Positions 7,910 to 16,716 of a stretch of 64,000 nt of DNA are shown here, in pieces. The notes below the pieces were generated by a model. It was not told the DNA's origin, searched no databases, and saw nothing but the letters and a program-made list of their open reading frames with translations. Origin of the DNA: Acinetobacter calcoaceticus (lineage in GTDB: Bacteria > Pseudomonadota > Gammaproteobacteria > Pseudomonadales > Moraxellaceae); contig NZ_SLVJ01000002.1 in NCBI RefSeq assembly GCF_004345325.1, forward strand, positions 62,001 through 126,000, written 5' to 3'. The first letter of the stretch is position 1. Each line of letters opens with the position of its first letter. The translations under genes and the position numbers were made by a program.

Positions 7910-9721
7910 ATGTTGCAATCTAATGATGTGCTCAACACCCCATCCTTTCTCAGCCATCTAAACATAATAGGACTGGCGTTATTGGCCAGTAGCATGATCT
8001 ATTTGTTGGCTGCGAATTGGTGGATGCTTGCAGATCCTGTTCAAATTGCGATTCCGCAAGTTTTATTACTGCTCTGTGCCGTGGGAAGTGTTTATTTTTC
8101 TCAGCAGCATGCGATACGTCAAAGCTTAGATGCGATGTGTGCATTGATGTTGGGTTTGAGTTTGGCCGTGATTGGTCAAGTCTATCAGACAGGAGCAGAC
8201 AGTTACCTGTTGTTTTTGCTGTGGTCAATATTGTTACTGCCTTGGTTAGGCCGTACAAATATTGGGGTGTTTAGTATTTTGTCGCTAGTGAGCCAAGTGG
8301 CTTTAATGCTGTTCTTTAAACAGACCTTTTGGTCAGTGCAATACCCCACACTTTTTGTCATTTGCCTGAATATATTGGCATTACTCAATGCATTGGCATG
8401 TTTGAAATATTATCCAGTATTGCGTTATCCATTTTTAGCTTTCTTTGCATTGATCTCTTTTTTCAGTATGTTCAGCTATGTCTCAGAAAGTAACTTGGTC
8501 TATCTGGCATCAGCACTGTTTTTGCCTGTACTGAGTATTTTATATTTTTATATTAAAAAACAAGCTCTGGGCAGCAGTTTGGCTGCCTTGACCCTTGGAA
8601 TTAGCATCACCATCTGGTTGGTTGTTCAGATCCTTGAGCATGGAAATGGTGGTGTTGCTGAAATGTTATTGTTTTTGGCCATGGTGATTTTTGGCTGGTT
8701 CGGTCTGATTAGCTTGATTCTAATGCGCTTGTTACCAAAGACGCGTTTTCATGTGATACCACTGGCCTTTGGTGCTTGGTTGGCAGGTGTGTTGTTGGCA
8801 GCAGCATTGTTGGTCAATTGGGAGCAAGTTTCTCTAGTGCTGGGCATATTCATAATTATCGTTAGTGCTTTTGGACTTAAATCCACGCAAAACTTTTTTC
8901 TACGTCAATTGGCATATTGCCTGTTGATTTGTGGTCAAGTGGCCTTGATCTGGCACAGTTATGATTTAACCCAATCCATGTGGCTGGCGTTGATCATTCA
9001 AGTGGCGATGTTATTGCTCAGTCTACTTATACGTAGTCATTGGCTGTTTGTAAGTTTGCAAATGATTGGCTGTTATGTCATCGCGCAAACACAACTTTGG
9101 GAGGGCGCTTCGAACTTAAATGATGAGTCTTGGTTGATGCTGATCTGGAGTTTAACAGCGCTGAATGTAGTGGGTTATAGCCTACTGTTTTTTGTTGAAA
9201 AGATTCCAAATCATGGCTATAGGCGCAGCGTGATATTTTTTATCTTGGTGATCGTCATGCTGCAGTGTGCAAAACAATATGTAGGCCTCAAAATGGATTT
9301 GGGCATTAATCAACTTTGGGGCTGGTTTCTCATATTACCTTTACTCTGGGTGGGACTGAGTTATTGGCGAATGTTGAAATCACAACTGCATCCAATTTCT
9401 GCCATCGCAGTATTAGGAATTGCAGTCATACTTAGCTTAATGGGCTATATCGAGATTTATTTGCTGTTGTTGATTTTGGCTTATAGTCTGCAGTCGCGTG
9501 ATAAGTTGATGCAGGCACTGGCGATTGTGACGTTCATCTTTTTATTGTGGCAGCTTTATTATAATTTACAGCTGAGTTTTTTGATGAAGAGTCTGAGCAT
9601 CTTCATTTCAGGGCTCGCCATCTTGGTATTGCACTCAATCATTCGGCGTTTTCAGCCTGTCAAAGCCTTAGCGCAACCTGATCCAGCAGATCCAACACAG
9701 CAACAGGAGCAAGGCAGATGA
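7910..9721 (+). CDS. DUF2157 domain multi-span membrane protein
   Basis: A 603-residue protein consisting almost entirely of hydrophobic helices, well over fifteen. The first 200 residues match DUF2157 style: FLSHLNIIGLALLASSMIYL, then LGLSLAVIGQVYQTGADSY. The second half resembles the DUF4401 region often fused or adjacent in such proteins. The function is unknown. It overlaps the next gene by 4 bp (ATGA), and that gene encodes a GDYxxLxY protein, a pairing seen repeatedly in proteobacteria and suggestive of one membrane complex. The start at the ATG at 7910 is preceded by a G-rich stretch about 8 bp upstream. Confidence 0.8.
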   Translation: MLQSNDVLNTPSFLSHLNIIGLALLASSMIYLLAANWWMLADPVQIAIPQVLLLLCAVGSVYFSQQHAIRQSLDAMCALMLGLSLAVIGQVYQTGADSYLLFLLWSILLLPWLGRTNIGVFSILSLVSQVALMLFFKQTFWSVQYPTLFVICLNILALLNALACLKYYPVLRYPFLAFFALISFFSMFSYVSESNLVYLASALFLPVLSILYFYIKKQALGSSLAALTLGISITIWLVVQILEHGNGGVAEMLLFLAMVIFGWFGLISLILMRLLPKTRFHVIPLAFGAWLAGVLLAAALLVNWEQVSLVLGIFIIIVSAFGLKSTQNFFLRQLAYCLLICGQVALIWHSYDLTQSMWLALIIQVAMLLLSLLIRSHWLFVSLQMIGCYVIAQTQLWEGASNLNDESWLMLIWSLTALNVVGYSLLFFVEKIPNHGYRRSVIFFILVIVMLQCAKQYVGLKMDLGINQLWGWFLILPLLWVGLSYWRMLKSQLHPISAIAVLGIAVILSLMGYIEIYLLLLILAYSLQSRDKLMQALAIVTFIFLLWQLYYNLQLSFLMKSLSIFISGLAILVLHSIIRRFQPVKALAQPDPADPTQQQEQGR

Positions 9722-10311
9722 TTAAAAAATATTGGCCTGTGTTGTTGGCTGTTTTATCAATGCTATTGTTCGGCGCAATCATCAGCAAGAATGAATGGCA
9801 ACTGAACAATAGTGACCGTATCTTTGTCAGACTACAGCCTGTAGATCCTCGTTCGATGATACAAGGCGATTATATGCGCTTAAATTATGAATTGGATTGG
9901 GCTGAAGAGAAACCGCTACTAGACGGTCAAGATCAGAATAGTTCAGATCAAAATACCGCTTTAGAGGATGCAATATACAACCATAGCACTGTTTTGACCT
10001 ATGTGGCTTTGGATACATCGCGTCGAGTGTACCAGATCGCATTGGATCAGCGATTGCTCGATCGCTCTGCAACGATCATTGCGTTGAAGTTGAAAAATCC
10101 AAGCAATCTGGTCTGGGCCTTATATCCAAGTTCCAATAGTTACTTATTTGCAGAGGGCTTAGCGGCATGCTATAGCAGAGCCGAATACGCCGAATTTAAG
10201 GTCGATGCTCAGGGCAATTCGATTTTACGTCGTTTACTTGATCAGCAGTTAAAGGATTTAGGTTGTAGCGAAAACTTAAGCTGGTGGGGCGGGGCGATTC
10301 GGGATGAGTAA
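9718..10311 (+). CDS. GDYxxLxY domain protein, partner of the DUF2157 protein
   Basis: A 197-residue protein with one N-terminal membrane helix (WPVLLAVLSMLLFGAIISKN), so mostly periplasmic. The family motif is plain: VRLQPVDPRSMIQGDYMRLN at about residues 38-57, containing the GDY-x-x-L-x-Y core. The start codon overlaps the stop of the preceding gene (ATGA), implying translational coupling. Function is not established, and co-occurrence with DUF2157/DUF4401 proteins is the main clue. A strong bidirectional terminator follows directly. Confidence 0.8.
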   Translation: MIKKYWPVLLAVLSMLLFGAIISKNEWQLNNSDRIFVRLQPVDPRSMIQGDYMRLNYELDWAEEKPLLDGQDQNSSDQNTALEDAIYNHSTVLTYVALDTSRRVYQIALDQRLLDRSATIIALKLKNPSNLVWALYPSSNSYLFAEGLAACYSRAEYAEFKVDAQGNSILRRLLDQQLKDLGCSENLSWWGGAIRDE

Positions 10312-10316
10312 AGCTC

Positions 10317-10347
10317 AAAAAAAGCGCTGAATAAAGCGCTTTTTTTG
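10317..10347. terminator. Bidirectional terminator between the GDYxxLxY gene and panD
   Basis: AGCGCT repeated as an inverted repeat around a six-base loop, flanked by seven A on one side and seven T on the other. It serves both convergent genes. Confidence 0.85.
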
Positions 10348-10383
10348 TATCGTATTCTGTATGGTGCTTTGATTGCTAAGGCA

Positions 10384-10764
10384 TTAAGCCACTTGAACCG
10401 GTATGCAGTTTGCAGTGTGATTCACAGTATTGTTCGGGTTGGCATAGACCAAGCGCGGTTGATGTTGATCTGCCTCTGCTTCAGTGAAATCACCAAAGGT
10501 GGCAATAATCACCAAGTCACCGACTTCGGCCTGATGTGCAGCACCGCCATTGACTGAAATGATCCCAGAATCATTTTCACCACGGATTGCATAGGTGGTA
10601 AAGCGCTTACCATTGGTCACGTTCCAGACATGAATTTCTTCGTATTCGCGAATACCCGCTAGATCCATTAAAGTGCCATCGATTGCACAAGAACCCTCAT
10701 AATGCAGTTCTGCATGGGTGACGACTGCGCGATGGATTTTACATTTCAATAAACGAGATAGCAT
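10384..10764 (-). CDS. panD: Aspartate 1-decarboxylase PanD (proenzyme)
   Basis: Decarboxylates L-aspartate to beta-alanine for pantothenate and CoA synthesis. The proenzyme self-cleaves at Gly24-Ser25 to make the pyruvoyl cofactor, and HYEGSC is present at exactly that position when translation starts at 10764. This start gives 126 residues, the standard length. The frame stays open five codons further up, but those codons are not part of the family. Other family text includes [17 protein letters not shown] and [20 protein letters not shown]. It stands alone; no panB or panC is in the window. Confidence 0.96.
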   Translation of the reverse strand: MLSRLLKCKIHRAVVTHAELHYEGSCAIDGTLMDLAGIREYEEIHVWNVTNGKRFTTYAIRGENDSGIISVNGGAAHQAEVGDLVIIATFGDFTEAEADQHQPRLVYANPNNTVNHTANCIPVQVA

Positions 10765-10884
10765 GGTTCGCGTCTCCAAAGTTAAGCTGAGCTGATCATG
10801 TATATTTAAAGAAAAAGATCATATGGTATTGATCTAATTACATTTATTGCGCATTTTGCGCTTAAATAGATGATATGGCAAGTC

Positions 10885-10913
10885 AAAAAAATCAACGCTT
10901 CATGCGTTGATTT
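10885..10913 (-). terminator. Terminator of the rplY-pth end of the transcript
   Basis: Just after the pth stop, the minus strand forms AAATCAACGC / GCGTTGATTT around a short loop, followed by seven T. Confidence 0.75.
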
Positions 10914-10919
10914 GCTGTC

Positions 10920-11498
10920 TTAAGGCTTATAGGCGTTTATTTGATTCATTGCTTGTTGAATTTCACCATCGACCAACAGTCGAATGCGTGAAAGGGCATG
11001 GTGAATCGCATCATCCATAAGCGACTGTTCACTACTTGGGGCCTTATTCAGTACATGTCCTGCGACTTGTTCTTTTTGACCTGGGTGTCCGATACCGATA
11101 CGTAAACGATGAAAGTTAGCGCCGATATGAGGAACGATATCTTTTAAACCATTATGTCCGCCATGACCACCACCGGTTTTTAAACGGATAATGCCTGGAT
11201 TCATGTCCAGTTCATCATGGGCAATCAGCATAGATTCAGGTTTGATTTGATAAAATTTTGCGAAGGGGGCAACACTTTGACCAGAACGGTTCATAAATGT
11301 ATTCGGTAATAGTAACCGTACATCATGACCTTCGATCGTTCCACGACCACTGCGGGCATGAAATTTAGGATCTGCTTTGAGCTGAATATTATATTGCGCT
11401 GCGAGTTGTTCAATGAACCAGAAACCAGCGTTATGTCGGGTTTGGGCATATTCCTTACCGGGATTGCCCAAACCGATCATGAGCGAAAGATTCGACAT
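10920..11498 (-). CDS. pth: Peptidyl-tRNA hydrolase Pth
   Basis: Recycles peptidyl-tRNAs that drop off stalled ribosomes by hydrolysing the ester bond, and is essential in most bacteria. At 192 residues it has the usual size. Landmarks: LMIGLGNPGKEYAQTRHNAG with the catalytic His in TRHNAG (residue 23), NTFMNRSGQSV, and HDELDMNPG with the conserved Asp, then GGHGGHNGLKDI. It is the last gene of a minus-strand group with rplY 24 bp upstream, as in many gammaproteobacteria. A terminator follows its stop. Confidence 0.97.
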   Translation of the reverse strand: MSNLSLMIGLGNPGKEYAQTRHNAGFWFIEQLAAQYNIQLKADPKFHARSGRGTIEGHDVRLLLPNTFMNRSGQSVAPFAKFYQIKPESMLIAHDELDMNPGIIRLKTGGGHGGHNGLKDIVPHIGANFHRLRIGIGHPGQKEQVAGHVLNKAPSSEQSLMDDAIHHALSRIRLLVDGEIQQAMNQINAYKP

Positions 11499-11522
11499 GA
11501 ATTGACGTCTTTAAATCAGCAC

Positions 11523-11819
11523 TTACGCGCGTTTAAAGTCAGCGTGCATTGGGGTGTTTTTAGCAGGGTGACGTTGTAACGCTTGAATTTTAACGTTTTC
11601 AACTTTGTCGCCTACTTTGATTGCAATTACTTCTTCAAAGAATGCATTGTCTTCTAAAGCTTTAACCAACTGACGTAGTTCGATGGTTACAGCTACAGGT
11701 TCAGCTTCGCCACCATAAATGATAGCTGGAACTAAAGATTCAAGACGAAGGCGGCGGCTCGAACCTTTCCCTTGCTTGTCTTCAGCGCGCGATTGTGCGT
11801 CTAGTGTAAAATTTGCCAT
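11523..11819 (-). CDS. rplY: 50S ribosomal protein L25
   Basis: Ribosomal protein that binds 5S rRNA in the large subunit. Starting at 11819 gives 98 residues beginning MANFTLDAQSRAEDKQGKGS, with family text RLRLESLVPAIIYGG. This is the short form of L25, without the long C-terminal CTC-type extension. The ATG has a GAGGA ribosome site, and the few upstream in-frame codons are not needed. It lies between prs and pth in the conserved prs-rplY-pth order. Its 5' leader contains two hairpins that could regulate it. Confidence 0.95.
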   Translation of the reverse strand: MANFTLDAQSRAEDKQGKGSSRRLRLESLVPAIIYGGEAEPVAVTIELRQLVKALEDNAFFEEVIAIKVGDKVENVKIQALQRHPAKNTPMHADFKRA

Positions 11820-11848
11820 GAGATAAATCCTCATTAAAGTGAAATGGA

Positions 11849-11913
11849 CTAAACTTGCGACCAGTTTAGTGAGACGAAGCCCTATTCAGTTTTAAAAAGA
11901 ATAGGGCTTCAAA
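11849..11913 (-). promoter_or_regulatory. Two hairpins in the prs-rplY gap (rplY leader)
   Basis: A 12-bp perfect stem (GAAGCCCTATTC at 11876-11887 with its complement at 11899-11910) is followed toward rplY by a second, shorter hairpin built on CTAAAC/GTTTAG. On the transcribed minus strand the first stem has no T run, so it is not a simple terminator. It could be an attenuator, a processing site or a protein-binding leader. Confidence 0.5.
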
Positions 11914-11924
11914 AATTTGCGCTA

Positions 11925-12878
11925 TTATAGATAACTATCAAACATTGCGCTAATTGATTCTTCGTTATTAATACGACGAATTGTTTCTGCAACCATACTT
12001 GCCACAGAAACTTGACGAATTTTAGGATGTTCTAAAGCTTCTTGAGATAATGGAATGGTGTCAGTAACAACCAATTCATCAATCACAGAATTACGTAAAT
12101 TATCAAGAGCTTTACCTGAAAGTACAGGGTGAGTTGCATAAGCAACAACGCGGCGAGCACCGAAATTTTTCAATGCATCAGCAGCTTTACACAACGTACC
12201 AGCAGTATCGACCATGTCGTCAACGATGACGCAGTCACGATCTTTCACATCACCGATCAAATGCATGACCTGAGATTCATTGGCTTTTTGACGACGCTTA
12301 TCAATGATCGCAAGATCAATGTCACCCATCTGTTTTGCAACAGCACGTGCACGAACTACACCACCAACGTCTGGCGACACGACCATTAAATTGTCATGTT
12401 GTTGCTGACGTAAATCGGCAAGTAGAACGGGTGTACCGTAAATGTTGTCTACAGGGATATCAAAGAAACCTTGGATTTGGTCAGCATGCAAATCAATCAT
12501 CACCACGCGATCTATACCAACCGTAGTTAGCATGTCTGCTACAACTTTCGCTGTAATAGGAACACGAGTAGAGCGAGGACGACGATCTTGGCGCGCATAG
12601 CCAAAATAAGGAATCACTGCAGTAATTCGGCCTGCACTTGCACGACGCAAAGCATCTGCCATGACCAAGATTTCCATAAGGTTATCATTGGTTGGGGCAC
12701 AAGTTGGCTGAACAACAAATACGTCTTTACCACGAACGTTTTCGGTAATTTCGACAGCAATTTCGCCATCAGAGAAAAGACCTACGGATGCAGCACCTAA
12801 AGGGATGTGCAAGTGGCTAACGACTTTTTGGGCGAATTGTGGATGAGCAGATCCACTAAAAACGACAAGATTGGGCAT
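11925..12878 (-). CDS. prs: Ribose-phosphate pyrophosphokinase Prs
   Basis: Makes PRPP from ribose 5-phosphate and ATP, feeding nucleotide, histidine, tryptophan and NAD synthesis. The start at 12878 ([19 protein letters not shown]) gives 317 residues, the normal size. The longer open frame upstream is only read-through of the neighbouring tRNA-Gln gene. Key sites include [10 protein letters not shown], the flexible-loop region [35 protein letters not shown], and the PRPP-binding loop [15 protein letters not shown]. It follows four tRNA-Gln genes on the same strand and precedes rplY and pth. Confidence 0.97.
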   Translation of the reverse strand: MPNLVVFSGSAHPQFAQKVVSHLHIPLGAASVGLFSDGEIAVEITENVRGKDVFVVQPTCAPTNDNLMEILVMADALRRASAGRITAVIPYFGYARQDRRPRSTRVPITAKVVADMLTTVGIDRVVMIDLHADQIQGFFDIPVDNIYGTPVLLADLRQQQHDNLMVVSPDVGGVVRARAVAKQMGDIDLAIIDKRRQKANESQVMHLIGDVKDRDCVIVDDMVDTAGTLCKAADALKNFGARRVVAYATHPVLSGKALDNLRNSVIDELVVTDTIPLSQEALEHPKIRQVSVASMVAETIRRINNEESISAMFDSYL

Positions 12879-12913
12879 GAAGCACCCTTGGCGGTTGACA
12901 TGTTTGAAAGAGA

Positions 12914-12988
12914 TGGCAGGGGCGGCTGGATTCGAACCAACGGATGCCGAGATCAAAACCCGGTGCCTTACCACTTGGCGACGCCCCT
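12914..12988 (-). tRNA. tRNA-Gln (TTG), copy 1 (prs-proximal)
   Basis: A 75-nt gene with CCA encoded. The minus strand reads AGGGGCGTCGCCAAGTGGTA at the 5' end and has anticodon loop TTTTGAT with anticodon TTG (decodes CAA). The T arm GGTTCGAATCC and a 3' end pairing with the 5' end complete the cloverleaf. It is identical to three further copies upstream on the same strand. Confidence 0.95.
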
Positions 12989-13090
12989 AATGCGGCAGAA
13001 CTTTAATTGTTTTCACTATTCTTGTCAAGGTGTTTGACAGTAAACAGTGCAATATTTGTTCTAGCCAATTCGTATGATGACTTATAGAAA

Positions 13091-13165
13091 TGGCAGGGGC
13101 GGCTGGATTCGAACCAACGGATGCCGAGATCAAAACCCGGTGCCTTACCACTTGGCGACGCCCCT
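13091..13165 (-). tRNA. tRNA-Gln (TTG), copy 2
   Basis: Identical 75-nt sequence to the other three copies, CCA encoded, anticodon TTG. A 102-nt spacer separates it from copy 1 and a 45-nt spacer from copy 3. Confidence 0.95.
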
Positions 13166-13210
13166 ATTGTGCAGCTATAACACTTCACACTGATGTTGAA
13201 TTGGATGTAA

Positions 13211-13285
13211 TGGCAGGGGCGGCTGGATTCGAACCAACGGATGCCGAGATCAAAACCCGGTGCCTTACCACTTGGCGACGCCCCT
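13211..13285 (-). tRNA. tRNA-Gln (TTG), copy 3
   Basis: Identical 75-nt sequence to its neighbours, CCA encoded, anticodon TTG. A 56-nt spacer separates it from copy 4. Confidence 0.95.
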
Positions 13286-13341
13286 ATCGATTGCATGAAG
13301 CAATTGAATACATCAATTCACATCTACAGGTCAACATATTA

Positions 13342-13416
13342 TGGCAGGGGCGGCTGGATTCGAACCAACGGATGCCGAGATCAAAACCCGGTGCCTTACC
13401 ACTTGGCGACGCCCCT
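13342..13416 (-). tRNA. tRNA-Gln (TTG), copy 4 (ispE-proximal)
   Basis: Identical 75-nt sequence with CCA encoded, anticodon TTG. Its first two bases are also the last two bases of the ispE TAG stop codon. It must therefore be cut out of an ispE read-through transcript or have a promoter inside ispE. Confidence 0.95.
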
Positions 13417-14254
13417 AATATGTTCCAGTAAGTGAAAAGTCTATCAATGGTGATTGTTCTAAACTGTTGACCAAGTACCCAGTACATGGTGCGCCAGTAA
13501 CAATCGCATCAATATCCATTTCTGGACTTACCTCAATATAAACACAAGCACCTGTACCTGTAAGCTTAGCAATTCCGAACTGATCCAGATACTGCATCGC
13601 TTCATCTACTTCTGGGTATAAACTTCGAGCCAAAGGTTCAAAGTTATTTCCGAAAGCGGATGGCTTTAACTGATAGGCGCAAAATTTAGATGTCTTGGTG
13701 TTTCTTGTCAATGTTTTTTGTGAAAAAAGCAGTTGAGTGCTGATAAAACAGTCAGGTTTCAAGATTATGTATTGTTTTTGATCTAAGTTTATGAAGCTGA
13801 GCTGTTCTCCGACACCTTCAGCCCATGCATTTTTACCATGCACAAAGACCGGAACATCAGCGCCCAGTTTGAGACCAAGTACGGCCAATTGATCAGGTTG
13901 TAGCCCACACTGCCATAACTTATTCAGCACAATCAGGGTGGTGGCAGCATCAGATGAGCCACCGCCGAGGCCAGCACCCATCGGAATGTTTTTTTCAATC
14001 TTGATTTGAATGCCGGTGAATTGTTGTGCAAATGGAATCAACAATTGCGAGGCTTTATAGATCAGGTTGTCGCATAAATCGACTTGATCGATGCCTGAAA
14101 TATCGATTTCCAGCTTTTCAGTTGGCGTAAATTCAAGCCAATCATACAAATCAATCAATTGAAATATGCTTTGCAACTCATGATAACCGTCAGCGCGACG
14201 TGCAGTGATATGCAAAAATAAATTCAATTTGGCCGGTGAGGGAACGCGAATCAT
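13415..14254 (-). CDS. ispE: 4-diphosphocytidyl-2-C-methyl-D-erythritol kinase IspE
   Basis: GHMP kinase that phosphorylates CDP-ME in the non-mevalonate isoprenoid pathway. At 279 residues it is normal length. Visible motifs: SPAKLNLFLHITARRADGYH (residues 5-24), the ATP-binding glycine loop PMGAGLGGGSSDAA, and the C-terminal LTGTGACVYIE. It lies between lolB and the tRNA-Gln cluster, the same order as in Pseudomonas (TPR gene, lolB, ispE, tRNA-Gln, prs). Its TAG stop overlaps the 5' end of tRNA-Gln copy 4 by 2 nt. It is expected to be essential. Confidence 0.96.
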   Translation of the reverse strand: MIRVPSPAKLNLFLHITARRADGYHELQSIFQLIDLYDWLEFTPTEKLEIDISGIDQVDLCDNLIYKASQLLIPFAQQFTGIQIKIEKNIPMGAGLGGGSSDAATTLIVLNKLWQCGLQPDQLAVLGLKLGADVPVFVHGKNAWAEGVGEQLSFINLDQKQYIILKPDCFISTQLLFSQKTLTRNTKTSKFCAYQLKPSAFGNNFEPLARSLYPEVDEAMQYLDQFGIAKLTGTGACVYIEVSPEMDIDAIVTGAPCTGYLVNSLEQSPLIDFSLTGTY

Positions 14255-14335
14255 AACGAAGCACTTTTAAATAGTAGAAAACAATGCGGTTAAAATGTCT
14301 CCGATCAGCAGATCGCGACATTCAATCCAGTCAGC

Positions 14336-14917
14336 TTAACGGTTTTGAATCACCAACGTGATGCGGTTTTCTTGGCCATCTTCGAGCTGTTGTTTTAAAA
14401 TCAGCCGATTAGGCAAGGTTGCTGCATCAAGATAACTTAAATCAACCAACCAATCCTGTTCTTGGATTTGGATAATACGGTTGCTGTCATCGCGTTGTAA
14501 TTGCGCTGCTGCTGTTGCAGGACGTGCTTGCACCCAATCCACCAAATAGGTGATCGGAGCGGTCCAACCAGTGGCTTGCTCAAGTAATTCTTCAGGACTT
14601 GCAGCTGTGATCAATCCGGTTTTAGCACTGTTTAAGCTGACTTGTCCGGGTTGACCTTCAATAATGGTTTTGCCTACGCCCAAAGCACCATTGATTTGTA
14701 GGCTAAATTGCGCTTGATTTTGTACCCAAGTGAAATATGCGCTTCCTGATTGTTGCGGTGTGCGAACTCCAATTTTACCTTCAAGGCTAAATTGGTTCTG
14801 ACCAGGATTTAAACTGGGAATTGTGGTGAGCGGCGTGTGGGTAAATTGCTGGCAACCACTCAGGGTTAAAGCAGCAGTGATCGTTGCCAAAGAAATAAGC
14901 GTATAAAAATTCGACAT
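14336..14917 (-). CDS. lolB: Outer-membrane lipoprotein localisation factor LolB
   Basis: Outer-membrane lipoprotein that accepts lipoproteins from LolA and inserts them in the outer membrane. A lipoprotein signal peptide ends in LTLSGC with the lipidated Cys at residue 22. The mature part has LEGKIGVRTPQQSGSAYFTW and INGALGVGKTIIEGQPGQV, typical of LolB, and DWVQARPA. At 193 residues it is the expected length. It starts 13 bp after the stop of the TPR gene and precedes ispE, matching the conserved lolB-ispE-prs order. Confidence 0.93.
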   Translation of the reverse strand: MSNFYTLISLATITAALTLSGCQQFTHTPLTTIPSLNPGQNQFSLEGKIGVRTPQQSGSAYFTWVQNQAQFSLQINGALGVGKTIIEGQPGQVSLNSAKTGLITAASPEELLEQATGWTAPITYLVDWVQARPATAAAQLQRDDSNRIIQIQEQDWLVDLSYLDAATLPNRLILKQQLEDGQENRITLVIQNR

Positions 14918-14930
14918 AAATGGCAGAACT

Positions 14931-16607
14931 CTAGTGTTGATTTTGCGGTAACAATAACGAATTGAGTTGTTCTAATTGCGGATCATTGCGGTGGTTTTGT
15001 TGCAGTTGTTGTAACACCTCAGAAAATTGATCCAATGCGCCTTGCATATACAAGGACTTGGCGTAGCGTACCCCAATATTGATACTGCCACTGATTTGAT
15101 AGGCTTTGCCAAGGGCCGCAGATGCCGTATCAAAATCATTTTGCAAGAAGGTGATATAGCCTAAGGTATCCAAGATCGAAGCTTGCTCAGGTGCATTTTC
15201 CAATGCACGTTCAGCATAGGAACGCGCCTCAGCCAAGCGACGATTCTGTAGTGCTAGGGTATAGGCATAGGCGTTCAGATAAGTTGGACTATTGGGTTCA
15301 AGTTGCAATAGTTGCTTCAAGGCCTTGTCCAATTGCTCTCGGTTTTCAAAAGGATCAAGCAACAGTACTTGAGAATATAAAATCTCAGGATCATCAGGCA
15401 GATTTTTGACTGCTTCCGTCAGTAGGCGCAATGCTGCTTTTTTCTGACCGGTTTTTTTCAATATTTCGGCCTGTGCTTGATATAAGAAGCTGGCATGCTG
15501 CGGATAATTCACCCGTTCTTGGGTTAAAAACCGCAGTGCATCATTGAGCTTATCTTGCCGTTCATAAATGGTAATCAAATTACGTCGCGATACGGTGTAC
15601 AGGTTGCCATCGACCAATCGGTAATAGGCTTTGGCGGTTTCTTCCTGCTGTTTACGCTCAGCATTCACCGCCAAATAGTAATAGGCTTCATTGGAATACT
15701 GCGCAGAATAACGTAGCTCAACCAAGTACTGCTCGGCTTGATCATATTTTTTCAGGTCAATTGCGGTCAACCCAGCAATAAACAAGGCTTCATCGGCCTT
15801 CGGCCAACTTTTGAGGATGTCTTCGAGTTTAGTCAGTGCCAGCTCGGCTTGGTTGAGTTTGACCAGATATCGCACTTCAGCTAAGCGTACTTCTAAGTTT
15901 TTGTTGTTTTTCTTACTGCTCTGTTGAAACCATTTTAGTGTGGCATCTTGATCGCCAATGGCCATGAGTAAATTGGCTTTAAGCAAGATAAAGCCCGTAA
16001 CTTTGGGGCGTTTGCGCAGGGCTTTATTGACGTTCTTGAGTGCAGCTTCAAAATCATTGTTCTGCGCTTCCAAACCTGCAATCAAGATCAGAATGGACGG
16101 ATTATCTTTTTTCTTACTGGCTCTTAATGTATTGAGCAGACTGTCGCGATCTTGTGCGGATTCTGGTGAGATTCCTGCCAATATTTGTTCTAGGTCGGCA
16201 TTGGCATCGAGGGTTAAAATACTGTCGAGGGTTTCAGCAGCAAGTTCATAGGCATGTGATTTAAGTGCGATATGGGCCAAATAAAACTTTGCAGGAACAT
16301 CTTTGGGCTCTTGAACCACCCAATGTCTGGCAATATTTAATGCTGCTTCTAAATCATTTTGCTCAATGGCAATGTTTAAAGCATGTTGCTTTATCGAGGT
16401 GGAATTGCCACGGATGGCCAGTACCGTATAGTTATGCAGGGCAGTGGCTGTATCACCATTGGCCAGTGAAAACTCGGCAATCATGCTTTGTAAAATAGCA
16501 TCAGTGTGAGAATTGCTATGAAAATTTTGTTCAGATGCTCTAATATGGACAGTCGAAGCCATGCTACCCAGCAGTAAGAATGTGGTAGAATAGTGCTTTA
16601 TGGCCAT
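14931..16607 (-). CDS. Tetratricopeptide repeat protein, exported
   Basis: About 558 residues consisting mainly of TPR helices, with repeats recognisable throughout (for example ALFIAGLTAIDLKKYDQAEQ and ASILDTLGYITFLQNDFDTA). The open frame runs 45 codons further upstream, even overlapping hemA on the other strand. The ATG at 16607 gives a credible signal peptide (MAIKHYSTTFLLLGSMASTV), so I prefer it although its ribosome site is weak. The same gene sits between hemA and lolB in Pseudomonas. The likely role is as a periplasmic or envelope protein scaffold, by position only. It is probably the first gene of the lolB-ispE operon. Confidence 0.8.
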   Translation of the reverse strand: MAIKHYSTTFLLLGSMASTVHIRASEQNFHSNSHTDAILQSMIAEFSLANGDTATALHNYTVLAIRGNSTSIKQHALNIAIEQNDLEAALNIARHWVVQEPKDVPAKFYLAHIALKSHAYELAAETLDSILTLDANADLEQILAGISPESAQDRDSLLNTLRASKKKDNPSILILIAGLEAQNNDFEAALKNVNKALRKRPKVTGFILLKANLLMAIGDQDATLKWFQQSSKKNNKNLEVRLAEVRYLVKLNQAELALTKLEDILKSWPKADEALFIAGLTAIDLKKYDQAEQYLVELRYSAQYSNEAYYYLAVNAERKQQEETAKAYYRLVDGNLYTVSRRNLITIYERQDKLNDALRFLTQERVNYPQHASFLYQAQAEILKKTGQKKAALRLLTEAVKNLPDDPEILYSQVLLLDPFENREQLDKALKQLLQLEPNSPTYLNAYAYTLALQNRRLAEARSYAERALENAPEQASILDTLGYITFLQNDFDTASAALGKAYQISGSINIGVRYAKSLYMQGALDQFSEVLQQLQQNHRNDPQLEQLNSLLLPQNQH

Positions 16608-16716
16608 ACTATTAATTCGGCTACTGACATTACGCAATTTTTCTTGATCCAAGTAATACTTTTTTATGACACCAATGTTGCACAATAGCATAAATTTAGC
16701 GGAATGATGATCTGAT

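Noticed and set aside
12879..12974. N-terminal extension of Prs into the tRNA-Gln gene
   Set aside because: The extra 32 codons are antisense-free read-through of tRNA-Gln copy 1; the ATG at 12878 gives the normal Prs length and N-terminus.
13003..13487. Several open frames with repeated [18 protein letters not shown] text on both strands
   Set aside because: These are translations of the four tRNA-Gln copies, not repeats of a protein. The repeats also looked CRISPR-like at first, but each unit is a full tRNA cloverleaf.
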